From positions 88,272-152,271 of the forward strand of contig JBBSTY010000001.1 in NCBI GenBank assembly GCA_038235385.1: 64,000 bases of DNA, given 5' to 3'. The notes beneath the pieces were generated by a model, which was not told the origin of the DNA, made no database searches, and was given only the letters and a program-made list of their open reading frames with translations. The DNA comes from JBBSTY01 sp038235385 (lineage in GTDB: Bacteria > Actinomycetota > Acidimicrobiia > Acidimicrobiales > Acidimicrobilacustridaceae). The first letter of the stretch is position 1. Each line of letters opens with the position of its first letter. This document shows positions 25,021-33,772 of the stretch, piece by piece. A program made the translations under genes and the position numbers.

Positions 25021-27441
25021 TCACGTCCACGGGTTGGTCCATGCCCAGTCCCGGATCTCGGGCAGGTCCTCGAAGCGCTGGTCGACGTGGACCCGGTGAC
25101 GGGCGAGCATCCCCTGGGCGTGCTCGATGAGTCGCTCGGCACCGTCGACCCGGCTCTCGGTGCGCTGGAGGGCGTCCATGCACAGGTGGTACCGGCTCAT
25201 GTGGTTGCGAACGACCATGTCGAACGGCGTCGTCGTGGTGCCCTCCTCGCTGTACCCGCGCACGTGGAACCGGTCGGTCTCACCCTGGCCGTGGATGAGC
25301 TGGTGGATCGCCTTCGCGTAGCCGTGGAACGCGAACACCACCGGGCGGTCGGGGGTGAAGAGGTCGTTGAAGCTCAGCAGATCGAGTCCGTGCGGATGTT
25401 CGTCGGACGGGAAGAGCGTCATGAGGTCGACCACGTTCACGACCCGGACGCGCAGGTCGGGGACGAACCGTCGCAGCAACCACGCCCCCGCCATGGTCTC
25501 GAGCGTCGGGATGTCGCCGGCGGACGCCAGGACCACATCGGGCTCGTCGCCGTCGAAGGTGCTCGCCCACCGCCACACCGACACGCCCTTCGAGCAGTGG
25601 TCGCGCGCCTCGTCGAAGTCGAGCCACTGGAGCTGCGGCTGCTTGTCGATCGCGATCAGGTTCACCTGGTCGCGGCTGCGCAGGCAGTGGTCGGCGACGT
25701 GGAGGAGGCAGTTGGCATCCGGTGGCAGGTAGATCCGTGAGATCGCACCCTTCTTGGTGAGCACGGTGTCGATGAGGCCTGGACCCTGGTGACTGAACCC
25801 GTTGTGGTCGTTGCGCCAGCAGGTCGAGGTCAACAACACGTTCAGGGAGGCGATCGGGTGACGCCACCCGAGGCTCCGGGCGTGGTCCATCCACTTGGCG
25901 TGTTGCACGAGCATCGATGCCGACACCATGGCGAACGCCTCGTAGGTGGCGAACAGGCCGTGGCGGCCCGACAGCAGGTAGCCCTCGAGCCAGCCCTCGC
26001 ACAGGTGCTCGCTCAGGACCTCCATGACGCGTCCGTCGGGGGCGAGGTGGTCGTCGTGGGCGAGGATCGGCTCGACCCAGCACCGGTTCTCGGTCTCGAA
26101 CACGGCACCGAGGCGGTTCGAGTTCGTCTCGTCCGGGCAGAACAGCCGGAAGTTCGCCTCGTTCGCGTTGCGGACGAAGATGTCGCGCAGCATGGCGCCG
26201 AGCCGCCGCGTGGATTCCTGCACCACGACACCGGGCTCGGGGACATCGACGGCGTAGCTCTCGGGATCGGGCATGTCGAGCGTGACGAGCAGGCGACCGC
26301 CGTTGGCGTTCGGATTGGCTCCCATCCGTCGGGAGCCCCGGGGCGCCAGCGCAGCGAGGTCGTCGCGCAGCGTCCCGCCATCGTCGAAGAGGTCCTCGGG
26401 GCGGTAGCTCGCCATCCAACGCTCCAACATGGCGAGGTGGTCGGGGTTGGTGCGCACGCCCGACAGCGGGACCTGATGGGACCTGGCCGTCCCCTCCACG
26501 AGCACACCGTCGACCTCGTGGGGTCCGGTCCAGCCCTTCGGGGTGCGCAGGACGATCGCCGGCCAGGTCGGCCGCTCGCGGAAGCCGGTGGTCCGGGCAT
26601 CCGCCTGGATCGCACGGATCCGGGCGTAGCAGGTGTCGAGCGTCTCGGCGAAGGCCTCGTGCACCTCGGCGGGATCGTCGCCCTCGACGACGTGCACCTC
26701 GTAGCCGTGGCCTCCGAGCAGGGACCTGATGTCGTCGTCGGTGGCTCGCCCGAGCACCGTCGGGCCGGAGATCTTGTACCCGTTGAGGTGCAGGATCGGC
26801 AGCACAGCCCCGTCGCGCTCGGGGTTGAGGAACCGCACGCCCTTCCACGAACCCTCGAGCGGCGCCGTCTCGGCCTCGCCGTCGCCGATCACGCAGGCGG
26901 CGATCAGATCGGGGTTGTCGAACACCGCCCCGAACGCGTGCACCAGGGCGTACCCCAGCTCGCCGCCCTCGTGGATCGACCCCGGGGTGGGGACCGAGAC
27001 GTGGCTCGGCACGCCACCGGGGGTCGAGAACTGGCGGAACAGGTTGTCCATGCCTCGTTCGTCCTCGGAGACGAGCGGATAGATCTCCGAGTACGTCCCC
27101 TCCAGGTACACGTTGGCGAGCACGGCCGGACCTCCGTGGCCGGGCCCGGCGATGTAGATCACGTCGGCGTCGGTGTTGCGGATGAGCCGGTTGAGGTGCA
27201 CGTAGATCAGGCTGAGCCCCGGCGACGTCCCCCAATGGCCGAGCAGTCGGGGTTTGATGTGCTCGGGCTCCAGCGGTTCACGCAGCAGCGGGTTCGCCTG
27301 GAGGTAGATCTGGCCGACCGTGAGGTAGTTGGCCGCCCGCCAGTACGCATCGATCTTGTCGAGCTCCTCCGGCGCCAGCGTGCGTTCTGGCATCACCGCG
27401 TCGGCGTGACCCGCGTCATCGATCGCCCGTGCTTCGGTCAT
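25021..27441 (-). CDS. xfp: Phosphoketolase (xylulose-5-P/fructose-6-P)
   Basis: The 806-residue protein has the full length of the family. It carries RLLGHWGTSPGLSLIYVH, YIAGPGHGGPA, HEGGELGYALVHAFGAVFD, and the ThDP-binding block VIGDGEAETAPLEGSW in the N-terminal half. LTSTCWRNDHNGFSHQGPG and the acceptor region follow. Phosphoketolase cleaves xylulose-5-phosphate (and often fructose-6-phosphate) with phosphate to acetyl phosphate plus glyceraldehyde-3-phosphate or erythrose-4-phosphate. With acetate kinase downstream it forms a carbon-saving shunt. AGGAAG precedes ATG 27441 by about 9 bases. It diverges from the FAD oxidase gene. Confidence 0.95.
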   Translation of the reverse strand: MTEARAIDDAGHADAVMPERTLAPEELDKIDAYWRAANYLTVGQIYLQANPLLREPLEPEHIKPRLLGHWGTSPGLSLIYVHLNRLIRNTDADVIYIAGPGHGGPAVLANVYLEGTYSEIYPLVSEDERGMDNLFRQFSTPGGVPSHVSVPTPGSIHEGGELGYALVHAFGAVFDNPDLIAACVIGDGEAETAPLEGSWKGVRFLNPERDGAVLPILHLNGYKISGPTVLGRATDDDIRSLLGGHGYEVHVVEGDDPAEVHEAFAETLDTCYARIRAIQADARTTGFRERPTWPAIVLRTPKGWTGPHEVDGVLVEGTARSHQVPLSGVRTNPDHLAMLERWMASYRPEDLFDDGGTLRDDLAALAPRGSRRMGANPNANGGRLLVTLDMPDPESYAVDVPEPGVVVQESTRRLGAMLRDIFVRNANEANFRLFCPDETNSNRLGAVFETENRCWVEPILAHDDHLAPDGRVMEVLSEHLCEGWLEGYLLSGRHGLFATYEAFAMVSASMLVQHAKWMDHARSLGWRHPIASLNVLLTSTCWRNDHNGFSHQGPGLIDTVLTKKGAISRIYLPPDANCLLHVADHCLRSRDQVNLIAIDKQPQLQWLDFDEARDHCSKGVSVWRWASTFDGDEPDVVLASAGDIPTLETMAGAWLLRRFVPDLRVRVVNVVDLMTLFPSDEHPHGLDLLSFNDLFTPDRPVVFAFHGYAKAIHQLIHGQGETDRFHVRGYSEEGTTTTPFDMVVRNHMSRYHLCMDALQRTESRVDGAERLIEHAQGMLARHRVHVDQRFEDLPEIRDWAWTNPWT

Positions 27442-27559
27442 CTGAGCTCGCTTCCTGGTCGTCCCCGTCGTGGGCGTCGACCTCCCCGTGCGTGGCGTCG
27501 ACCGTACCCGCCTGCTGCGTCCTACCCCCGACGGGTCCGGGACTGCCCCCGGTGGTCAC

Positions 27560-27565
27560 TACACT
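27560..27565 (+). promoter_or_regulatory. Possible -10 element (TACACT) for the FAD-oxidase/ThDP operon
   Basis: TACACT lies 34 bases before GTG 27600 in the divergent gap with xfp; no clear -35 element is visible. Confidence 0.3.
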
Positions 27566-27599
27566 TGCCGGTGGTTCGAGGCGAACGAGGGGGTTCGAG

Positions 27600-28970
27600 G
27601 TGGCCGACGCGACCAGCGGATTGATCGACATCGTGGGAGCCGACCACGTCCTGGTCGGCGATGCGATCAGTGAGGACTACCACCGCGACGAGGCGCTCAC
27701 GACCGTGCCCACCGCGCCCTCGCACGTCGTGCGACCCGGCTCCACCGACGAGGTGGCGCGCATCATCGTGCTCGCCGTGGCGCACGGTCTCTCGGTCACC
27801 GCCCGGGGGTCGGGAACCGGGCTCTCCGGTGGCTGCGTCACCGACGGCGGCATCCTCGTGTCGTTCGAGCGGATGCGCTCGATCCTCGAGATCGACACCG
27901 AGAACCACGTCGCCGTGGTCCAGGCCGGCGTCACCCTCGAGGATCTCGATGTCGCGACCGCCGAGCACGACCTCACCTACACCGTCTACCCCGGCGAGTA
28001 CAGCGCCAGCCTCGGCGGCAACGTCGCCACCAACGCCGGTGGGATGCGGGCGGTGAAGTACGGCGTCACCCGGCACCAGGTCCTCGGTCTCGAAGCGGTC
28101 CTGGGCACCGGCGAGGTCATCCGCACCGGCGGCAAGTTCGTGAAGGCCACCACCGGCTACGACCTCACCCAGCTGATCATCGGTTCGGAGGGGACGCTCG
28201 CGCTGGCCACCGAGGCAACCCTCAAGCTGTACCCGAGGGTGCACCACCACGCCACGGTCCTCGCCCCGTTCCGCACCCTGACCGAGGTCACCAACGCGGT
28301 GCCGGTGATCGTCAACAGCGGCGTGGGGCCGGTGATCCTCGAGTACATCGACCTGCTCTCGATGGCGGGGATCACGGCTGCCGCGAGCCTCGATCTGGGC
28401 ATCCCCCAGGACATCAAGGACGAGGCGCTCGCCTACCTGGTCGTCGTCCTCGAGGAACGCACCGCCGAGCGCCTCGACGAGGACGTCGCCGAGTTGGCCT
28501 CCCAGCTCGGTGAGCTCGGCGCGCTCGACGTCTACGTGCTTCCCGCCGCCGCCGGGAGCGCGCTGATCGTGGCCCGGGAGCGGGCCTTCTGGGCGGGCAA
28601 GGCCAACGGGATGAACGACATCATCGACATGGTCGTGCCGCGGGCCCAGATCCCCGAGTACATGGCCAAGGTCGCCGAGCTGGCCGACGGCACCGCCTCC
28701 TGGGTCACCGGATGCGGCCACGTGGGCGACGGCAACGTGCACCTCACCGTGTTCCAGGGCGATCCCGACGTCCGCTACCGGCTGATGCGCGACATCTTCG
28801 AGACCGGCATGGAGCTGGGCGGCGCCATCTCGGGCGAGCATGGGATCGGAACCGCCAAGAAGCGGTACTTCCTCGAGCTCACCGACCCCGCGAAGCTCGC
28901 CCTGATGCAGCGCATCAAGACCGCGTTCGACCCTTCGGGGGTCCTCAACCCCGGGGTGCTCCTCGACTGA
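27600..28970 (+). CDS. FAD-linked 2-hydroxyacid oxidase (GlcD-like)
   Basis: This 456-residue flavoprotein has an N-terminal FAD-binding type 4 domain with SVTARGSGTGLSGGCVTDG, VYPGEYSASLGGNVATNAGG and MRAVKYGVTRHQVLGLEAVL. The C-terminal FAD-oxidase domain has CGHVGDGNVHLTVF and AISGEHGIGTAKK. It belongs with glycolate oxidase GlcD and D-lactate dehydrogenases, which oxidise 2-hydroxyacids to 2-oxoacids and pass electrons to a carrier. GTG 27600 with GAGG upstream precedes the first conserved region. The ThDP enzyme gene follows after 49 bases, so a shared pathway is likely; GlcE/GlcF partners are absent here. Confidence 0.85.
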   Translation: MADATSGLIDIVGADHVLVGDAISEDYHRDEALTTVPTAPSHVVRPGSTDEVARIIVLAVAHGLSVTARGSGTGLSGGCVTDGGILVSFERMRSILEIDTENHVAVVQAGVTLEDLDVATAEHDLTYTVYPGEYSASLGGNVATNAGGMRAVKYGVTRHQVLGLEAVLGTGEVIRTGGKFVKATTGYDLTQLIIGSEGTLALATEATLKLYPRVHHHATVLAPFRTLTEVTNAVPVIVNSGVGPVILEYIDLLSMAGITAAASLDLGIPQDIKDEALAYLVVVLEERTAERLDEDVAELASQLGELGALDVYVLPAAAGSALIVARERAFWAGKANGMNDIIDMVVPRAQIPEYMAKVAELADGTASWVTGCGHVGDGNVHLTVFQGDPDVRYRLMRDIFETGMELGGAISGEHGIGTAKKRYFLELTDPAKLALMQRIKTAFDPSGVLNPGVLLD

Positions 28971-29019
28971 GGACGCGCCCACCCCATCCAGCCACGACCC
29001 ACAGAGGAACGAGATCGCC

Positions 29020-30576
29020 ATGAACGGCGCCCAGGCCCTGATCCGCACCCTCGTCGACGCGGGTGTCGACGTCTGCTTCATGAATCCCGGCACCTCGGAG
29101 ATGCACTTCGTCGCGGCACTCGACGACGTTCCCGAGATGCGCGCGGTGCTGGCGCTCTTCGAGGGGGTGGCGACAGGAGCAGCTGATGGCTACAGCCGCA
29201 TGGCCCGACGCCCGGCGGCCACGCTCCTGCATCTCGGACCAGGGCTCGGCAACGGCCTCGCCAACCTGCACAACGCCCGCAAGGCCCGCACCTCGATCGT
29301 GAACATCGTCGGCGACCACGCCACCTACCACAAGCCGTTCGACGCCCAGCTCGAGTCCGACATCGAGACCGTCGCCCGCAACGTCTCGTCGTGGATCCGC
29401 ACCAGCAGCTCGTCGGCCGACGTCGCGACCGATGCCGCCGAGGCGGTGGAGGTGGCCACCGGTCCTCCCGCGCAGGTGGCCACGCTCATCCTGCCTGCCG
29501 ACGTGTCGTGGCTCGAGGGCGCACAGCCCGCCGCACCCCGGCCCCACGCCGAGCCCGACCCGGTGGATCCCGGGGTCGTGGCCGCCCTGGCCGCCCTGCT
29601 CACATCGAGCGACTCGACCGCCATCCTCATCGGTGGACAGGCCACGCTCGAGCCCGGTCTCCTCGCCGCCAGCCGCGTCGCCGCCACCACCGGTTGCAAG
29701 CTGCTGTGCGAGACCTTCCCGACGCGCCTCGAACGAGGTGCCGGGGTGCCCCCGGTCGATCGCATCGCCTACCTCGCCGAGTTCGCGTCCATGCAGCTCG
29801 AGGGCCTCGACCACCTCATCGTCGTCGACTCGAAGTCCCCGGTCTCGTTCTTCGCCTACCCGGACAAGGCCAGTGACCTCGTCCCGTCCGGATGCACGGT
29901 GCACACCCTCGCCGGGCCGGGCGACGACGGCGTCGGGGCGCTCGAAGCACTCGCCGAGGCCGTGGGCGCCGCGTCCGACGCCGCGGTCATCCAGGAGCCC
30001 GTCGTCCCCGACCTGCCGACCGGACCCCTCACGGCGATGGGTGTGTGCGACGCGCTCGCCGCGCTCATGCCCGAACGGGCCATCATCTCCGACGAGGGCA
30101 ACACGTCGGGTCTGTTCGCCGCCGGCGCGACGGCGGGATCGCCCCGCCACGACTGGCTGACCCTCACCGGCGGCGCCATCGGCCAGGGGCTTCCCCTCGC
30201 GGTGGGCGCGGCGGTGGCGTGTCCGGACCGCCCGGTGATCTGCCTGGCGTCGGACGGCAGCTCGCTCTACACCATCCAGGCGCTGTGGACGATGGCGCGC
30301 GAGGACCTCGACATCACCACCATCTTGTTCAACAACAGCTCCTACGCCGTGCTCAACATGGAGCTCGATCGCGTGGGCGCCGGTGCCGGCGGCCCCAAGG
30401 CCAAGGACATGTTGGATCTGCACCGGCCCGACCTGGACTTCGTGGCCATCTCCACCGGCCTCGGTGTCCCTGCATCCCGCGCCACCACCGGCGAGGAGCT
30501 GGTCGATCAGCTGCGCGCTGCGCTCGCCGAGCCCGGTCCGCACCTGATCGAGGCGATCGTGCCGCCGATCGTCTGA
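29020..30576 (+). CDS. ThDP-dependent enzyme, acetolactate-synthase/benzoylformate-decarboxylase-like
   Basis: The 518-residue protein has the three-domain ThDP fold. MNPGTSEMHFVAAL and LFEGVATGAADGYSR (with the cofactor-activating Glu) lie in the first domain. A central domain follows. The C-terminal ThDP motif is CLASDGSSLYTIQALW followed about 13 residues later by LFNNSSY, matching GDG...NN with Ser for the first Gly. The N-terminal pattern is closer to benzoylformate decarboxylase-type proteins than to anabolic IlvB. Adjacent to a 2-hydroxyacid oxidase, it may decarboxylate or condense the resulting 2-oxoacid; that is inference. GAGGAACGAG precedes ATG 29020. Confidence 0.8.
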   Translation: MNGAQALIRTLVDAGVDVCFMNPGTSEMHFVAALDDVPEMRAVLALFEGVATGAADGYSRMARRPAATLLHLGPGLGNGLANLHNARKARTSIVNIVGDHATYHKPFDAQLESDIETVARNVSSWIRTSSSSADVATDAAEAVEVATGPPAQVATLILPADVSWLEGAQPAAPRPHAEPDPVDPGVVAALAALLTSSDSTAILIGGQATLEPGLLAASRVAATTGCKLLCETFPTRLERGAGVPPVDRIAYLAEFASMQLEGLDHLIVVDSKSPVSFFAYPDKASDLVPSGCTVHTLAGPGDDGVGALEALAEAVGAASDAAVIQEPVVPDLPTGPLTAMGVCDALAALMPERAIISDEGNTSGLFAAGATAGSPRHDWLTLTGGAIGQGLPLAVGAAVACPDRPVICLASDGSSLYTIQALWTMAREDLDITTILFNNSSYAVLNMELDRVGAGAGGPKAKDMLDLHRPDLDFVAISTGLGVPASRATTGEELVDQLRAALAEPGPHLIEAIVPPIV

Positions 30577-30584
30577 ACGGATCG

Positions 30585-30626
30585 GGCCGGCACCGAACCG
30601 GCCGCCACACCCGATGGACGTCGGGT
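30585..30626. terminator. Tandem hairpins between convergent genes
   Basis: GGCCGG/CCGGCC (30585-30603, 7-base loop) and ACCCGA/TCGGGT (30609-30626, 6-base loop) lie between the ThDP enzyme gene and the convergent lipoprotein gene. Confidence 0.5.
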
Positions 30627-30633
30627 CCGCGGC

Positions 30634-31389
30634 TCAGGCGAGGGTGGAGTCGAGCTTCGCAGCAGCCGCGTCGAGGATGGGCACGATGTCGTCGACCGTG
30701 AACGTCTGGGAGCCCACCAGCGAGACGTTGGCGAACCCGCGCCCGACCTGGACGAACGCCACCAGGCCGGAGATGTCCAGCGACTGGGTCCCCTGGTCGA
30801 TGGTGAACGACACCGACCAGACCGCCGACGACTCCCCCACCGGATCGGTCGAGACGACCTGGACCGAGGGGTCGCTGACCACGGCCGACGACCCAGTTGC
30901 GTCGGGATCGATCAGCTTGTCCTCCAGGCAGGCGGCGAAGCGGTCGTCGGCGAAGAACGTGGCCACCGTCTCGGCCACCTCATCGTTGGCCACGATGTTC
31001 ACGTCGAGGCTGAGCTCGGCGCCGGTGGTGTCGTCGGTGTAGTCCGGCGCCTTTGCACCGGGGGCCCCCTTGGCGTTCTCGGCGAAGTACTCGGTCTCGG
31101 TGGCCATGGCGGGACAGTCGATCCCGGTTCCGGGCTCATCGTCTCGCGCGTCGCCTTCGGTCCAGGGTCCGCCGGGCAGTTCGTCGAGCGTGAGCAGCGC
31201 CGATTCGGCCAGTGCCGTGTCGCCCGCCACATCCCGGGTCGTCGGCGGTGCGGTCTCGGGCGACGCCGAGGTCGTCGGTTCCGCCGACGGCACCGGGTCG
31301 GAGCTGGAGCACGCGAGCGGTGCCACGGACAAGGCGGCGATGGTGCACACGGCTGCGAGGCGGCCACGGCGTCGTCGTTCGGGTCCCAC
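30634..31389 (-). CDS. Putative lipoprotein, function unknown
   Basis: From GTG 31389 this encodes 251 residues: a basic start (GPERRRRGRLAAV), a hydrophobic segment ending in a lipobox (PLACSSS, Cys about 27), a Ser/Thr/Pro-rich linker, then a globular region. That region has TLDELPGGPWTEGDARDDEP and a Cys pair (DCPA and AACLEDK). The C-terminus resembles mycobacterial sensor-type lipoproteins in composition (FVQVGRGFANVSLVG), but I cannot name the family. A GAGGAG Shine-Dalgarno sequence 6 bases before GTG fixes the start. Likely membrane-anchored outside the cell; solitary. Confidence 0.7.
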   Translation of the reverse strand: MGPERRRRGRLAAVCTIAALSVAPLACSSSDPVPSAEPTTSASPETAPPTTRDVAGDTALAESALLTLDELPGGPWTEGDARDDEPGTGIDCPAMATETEYFAENAKGAPGAKAPDYTDDTTGAELSLDVNIVANDEVAETVATFFADDRFAACLEDKLIDPDATGSSAVVSDPSVQVVSTDPVGESSAVWSVSFTIDQGTQSLDISGLVAFVQVGRGFANVSLVGSQTFTVDDIVPILDAAAAKLDSTLA

Positions 31390-31728
31390 GGGTTGCTCCT
31401 CGGTCAGCGGCGATGCCTGCGGATCGGCGGGCGAGTAGGGCAGGCAAGGGTAGGACGCGCCTCGCGCATCGAGCAACCAAGATCCCGAGGATCGGCGTGC
31501 GCAAAGCCGGACTGCGGGCGATTGCCTCGATTGGCTGGCGGAGGCGGTGCTGCGCCGGTGTCGCATCTCGCCGACTCGTCGTTGTGAGCGGTTCCGAAGT
31601 TGTGACTTTGGTCCTTTCCGCAGGCCATCGAGGAACCAAACCTCGCACCCTGACGACAGACCGGTAGCTCCGGTCACCGGAGCCGCCGGCCTCAGCCGGG
31701 ATCGAGCTTCGCCCTCTCCCTCCGGACC
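31390..31728. other. Divergent intergenic region with a DosR-box-like element
   Basis: These 339 bases separate the lipoprotein gene (minus) and the TlpA-like gene (plus). No coding frame is convincing. Part of it has lower GC than its surroundings. GACTTTGGTC at 31604-31613 matches the core of the DosR/DevR box (GACTTTNGTC). Confidence 0.4.
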
Positions 31729-32382
31729 ATGTCAACGATGACACGATCAACGCCGACCACCACCTGCACGAGACCCACCGGGGCAACGGGCCCGCTGAGG
31801 TTGCGTCGCGCCAGGACGATGGCCGTCGTGGCCATCGCCATGATGGCGGTCGTGGTGGCCTGTACGTCGACATCCACGACACCCGACGCGTCCTCGGCGT
31901 CGACGCTGCCGGCGGTCCGGCTCAGCGAGCTCGACGGCGGCGACCACGCCAAGGGGAAGACCGATGAGGAAGAAGACGATGACGATGAGGGCGATCCCGC
32001 CGACGTCGAGGCCGATTTCGACCTCGCGCAGTACCGAGGGACCCCGATCATCCTGAACGTGTGGGCCACGTGGTGCACGCCCTGTCGAACCGAGATGCCG
32101 GTGCTGCAGGCCGCACAGGACCGCTTCGACGGGAAGCTGCAGATCATCGGGGTCACTGACGACCTCAACCGCGAGGCCGCCATCGATGCCGCGTCCCAGG
32201 CCGGGGTCAGCTACCCGCTGCTGGTCGACGACGACGGTCGGCTGCAGTCCGATCTCGGCATCACCGGCCTCCCGGCCACCGTCTTCCTCGACGGCTCGGG
32301 CCAGATCCTCGAGCTCCATGCCGGCGCGCTCGACGCCGCCGGCCTCGACCAGCTGATCGGAACGCACTATGGCCTCACCTGA
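31729..32382 (+). CDS. TlpA-like membrane-anchored thioredoxin
   Basis: The 217-residue protein has a long basic N-terminus and a hydrophobic segment ending in ACTSTST (probable lipobox, Cys about 45). An acidic low-complexity stretch (about residues 77-97) follows, then a thioredoxin fold with ILNVWATWCTPCRTEMPVL. Its CxxC is WCTPC, and the cis-Pro motif is GLPATVFLD. TlpA/ResA proteins reduce disulfides outside the membrane, often in apo-cytochrome c or in the copper site of oxidase subunit II. It overlaps the SCO1 gene by 14 bases, supporting a role in oxidase assembly. The start could also be ATG 31738. Confidence 0.85.
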   Translation: MSTMTRSTPTTTCTRPTGATGPLRLRRARTMAVVAIAMMAVVVACTSTSTTPDASSASTLPAVRLSELDGGDHAKGKTDEEEDDDDEGDPADVEADFDLAQYRGTPIILNVWATWCTPCRTEMPVLQAAQDRFDGKLQIIGVTDDLNREAAIDAASQAGVSYPLLVDDDGRLQSDLGITGLPATVFLDGSGQILELHAGALDAAGLDQLIGTHYGLT

Positions 32383-33073
32383 TGGTCCCCGTCCCACCAC
32401 ACGCCGGCTCACCGCCGGGGTGCTGTCGCCGCTCATCGCCCTCACCATCCTCCTCACGGTGTCAGCGTGCGGATCCAACGAGGTGACCGGCACGTCCGGC
32501 ACCGACCAGACGACCACGACCCAGGGTGCCGACACGCTGGAGGGCCTGCGGCGCGACCCACCCCAGGACGTGAGCGGCGTCGTGCTCCCCGAGGTGCACG
32601 ACGGTCAACCCGATCAGCCGTTCACCATGGTGGCCCAGCCGGGCAACCTGCTCTTCGTGTACTTCGGCTACACCCACTGCCCCGATCTGTGCCCCACGAC
32701 CATGTCGGACCTGCGCAAGGCGCTCAGCCAGCTCGGCCCCGACGCCGATCGCATCGAGACCGCGTTCGTGACCGTCGATCCCCAGCGCGACACGCCCGCG
32801 GTGCTGCCCGCCTACCTCAGCTCGTTCGTCGACGACGGCCACGCCCTCCGGGTCGAGGACCCGGCGGTCCTCGAGACGGCCGAAACGGCGTTCCTCGCCT
32901 CGTCGACCATCACGCCCAACGATGACGGGACCTACGAGGTCAGCCACACGGCGTTCAGCTCGATCGTCGACGACCAGGGAACGGTCGTCGCCGAGTGGCC
33001 CTTCGGGATCTCCCCGGACTCCATGGCCAACGACCTCCGCATCCTCCTCGCCGAGATCGACAACCGGCCATGA
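32369..33073 (+). CDS. SCO1/SenC copper chaperone
   Basis: The 234-residue lipoprotein (signal ending TVSACGS) has the SCO fold with FVYFGYTHCPDLCPTTMSDL. The CPDLC pair and a later His (EVSHTAFSSIVDD) are the three copper ligands of the family. FVTVDPQRDTP is also conserved. SCO1 delivers copper to the CuA centre of cytochrome c oxidase subunit II. The gene starts inside the TlpA-like gene and is followed by the PCuAC gene, giving a compact copper-insertion set. No oxidase genes lie in the window. Confidence 0.92.
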   Translation: MASPDGPRPTTRRLTAGVLSPLIALTILLTVSACGSNEVTGTSGTDQTTTTQGADTLEGLRRDPPQDVSGVVLPEVHDGQPDQPFTMVAQPGNLLFVYFGYTHCPDLCPTTMSDLRKALSQLGPDADRIETAFVTVDPQRDTPAVLPAYLSSFVDDGHALRVEDPAVLETAETAFLASSTITPNDDGTYEVSHTAFSSIVDDQGTVVAEWPFGISPDSMANDLRILLAEIDNRP

Positions 33074-33144
33074 ACGATCACATCCGCATCGATCGACCAT
33101 CGACGATCGACGCACCTTCGTCCCCCCACATCAGGAGCAGAACC

Positions 33145-33738
33145 ATGAACCGATCATCTCGCCGTGCCGCCGTGCTGGCCCTGCCGCTCGCCGCGCTCAT
33201 CGCCGTCGGGTGCAGCAGCAGTGACACCACGACCGATGCAGGATCCTCCACCGGGACCTCGGCCATGCCCGCCACGAGCGCGCCCGCTGCGGCCGGCGTC
33301 GAGGTCGGCGACCCGTGGGCCCGGACCAGCCCCATGACGGCGTCGGCCGGCGCGGTGTACATGACCCTCACCAGCGCCAGCGGCGACACGCTCATCAACG
33401 CATCGGTGCCCTCCACCGTGGCGGGAACGACCGAGGTCCACGAGACCACCGTGGCCGACCACAGCGGCACCACGATGATGGGTTCGTCCGAGGAAGGCAC
33501 GCCGACCACCATGATGGGCGGGGACTCGTCCATGCCGTCGTCGGGTGAGATGGAGATGAAGCCGATCCTGTCGCTCGAGCTCCCGGCCGGTGAAGAGGTC
33601 GCCCTGGCCCCGGGTGGCTACCACATCATGTTGCTCGACCTGGTCGAGCCGCTCGTGGCCGGCGACACCATCGAGGTCACCCTGACCTTCGAGCGGGCCG
33701 GCGAGATGGTCGTGTCGGTCCCCGTCCGAGACTCCTGA
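33145..33738 (+). CDS. PCuAC-type copper chaperone lipoprotein with Met-rich insert
   Basis: From ATG 33145, 8 bases after AGGAG, this encodes 197 residues. It has a lipoprotein signal (IAVGCSSS), then the PCuAC domain with PWARTSPMTASAGAVYMTL. Copper-site residues are seen in TEVHETT, MEMKPI and GYHIMLLDL, following the family's His/Met pattern. Between the first His and the Met cluster lies an unusually long Met/Ser/Thr-rich insert (several MM pairs), which might bind extra copper. PCuAC carries Cu(I) to the CuA or CuB site alongside SCO1, which is encoded just upstream. Confidence 0.88.
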   Translation: MNRSSRRAAVLALPLAALIAVGCSSSDTTTDAGSSTGTSAMPATSAPAAAGVEVGDPWARTSPMTASAGAVYMTLTSASGDTLINASVPSTVAGTTEVHETTVADHSGTTMMGSSEEGTPTTMMGGDSSMPSSGEMEMKPILSLELPAGEEVALAPGGYHIMLLDLVEPLVAGDTIEVTLTFERAGEMVVSVPVRDS

Positions 33739-33772
33739 TGACCACCACCGGCCGTCGCATCGGGAGCTCGTC

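Noticed and set aside
31390..31728. A small gene in the 339-base divergent gap
   Set aside because: Frames there lack a ribosome binding site and show no conserved-looking protein pattern; part of the gap has lower GC than its surroundings.
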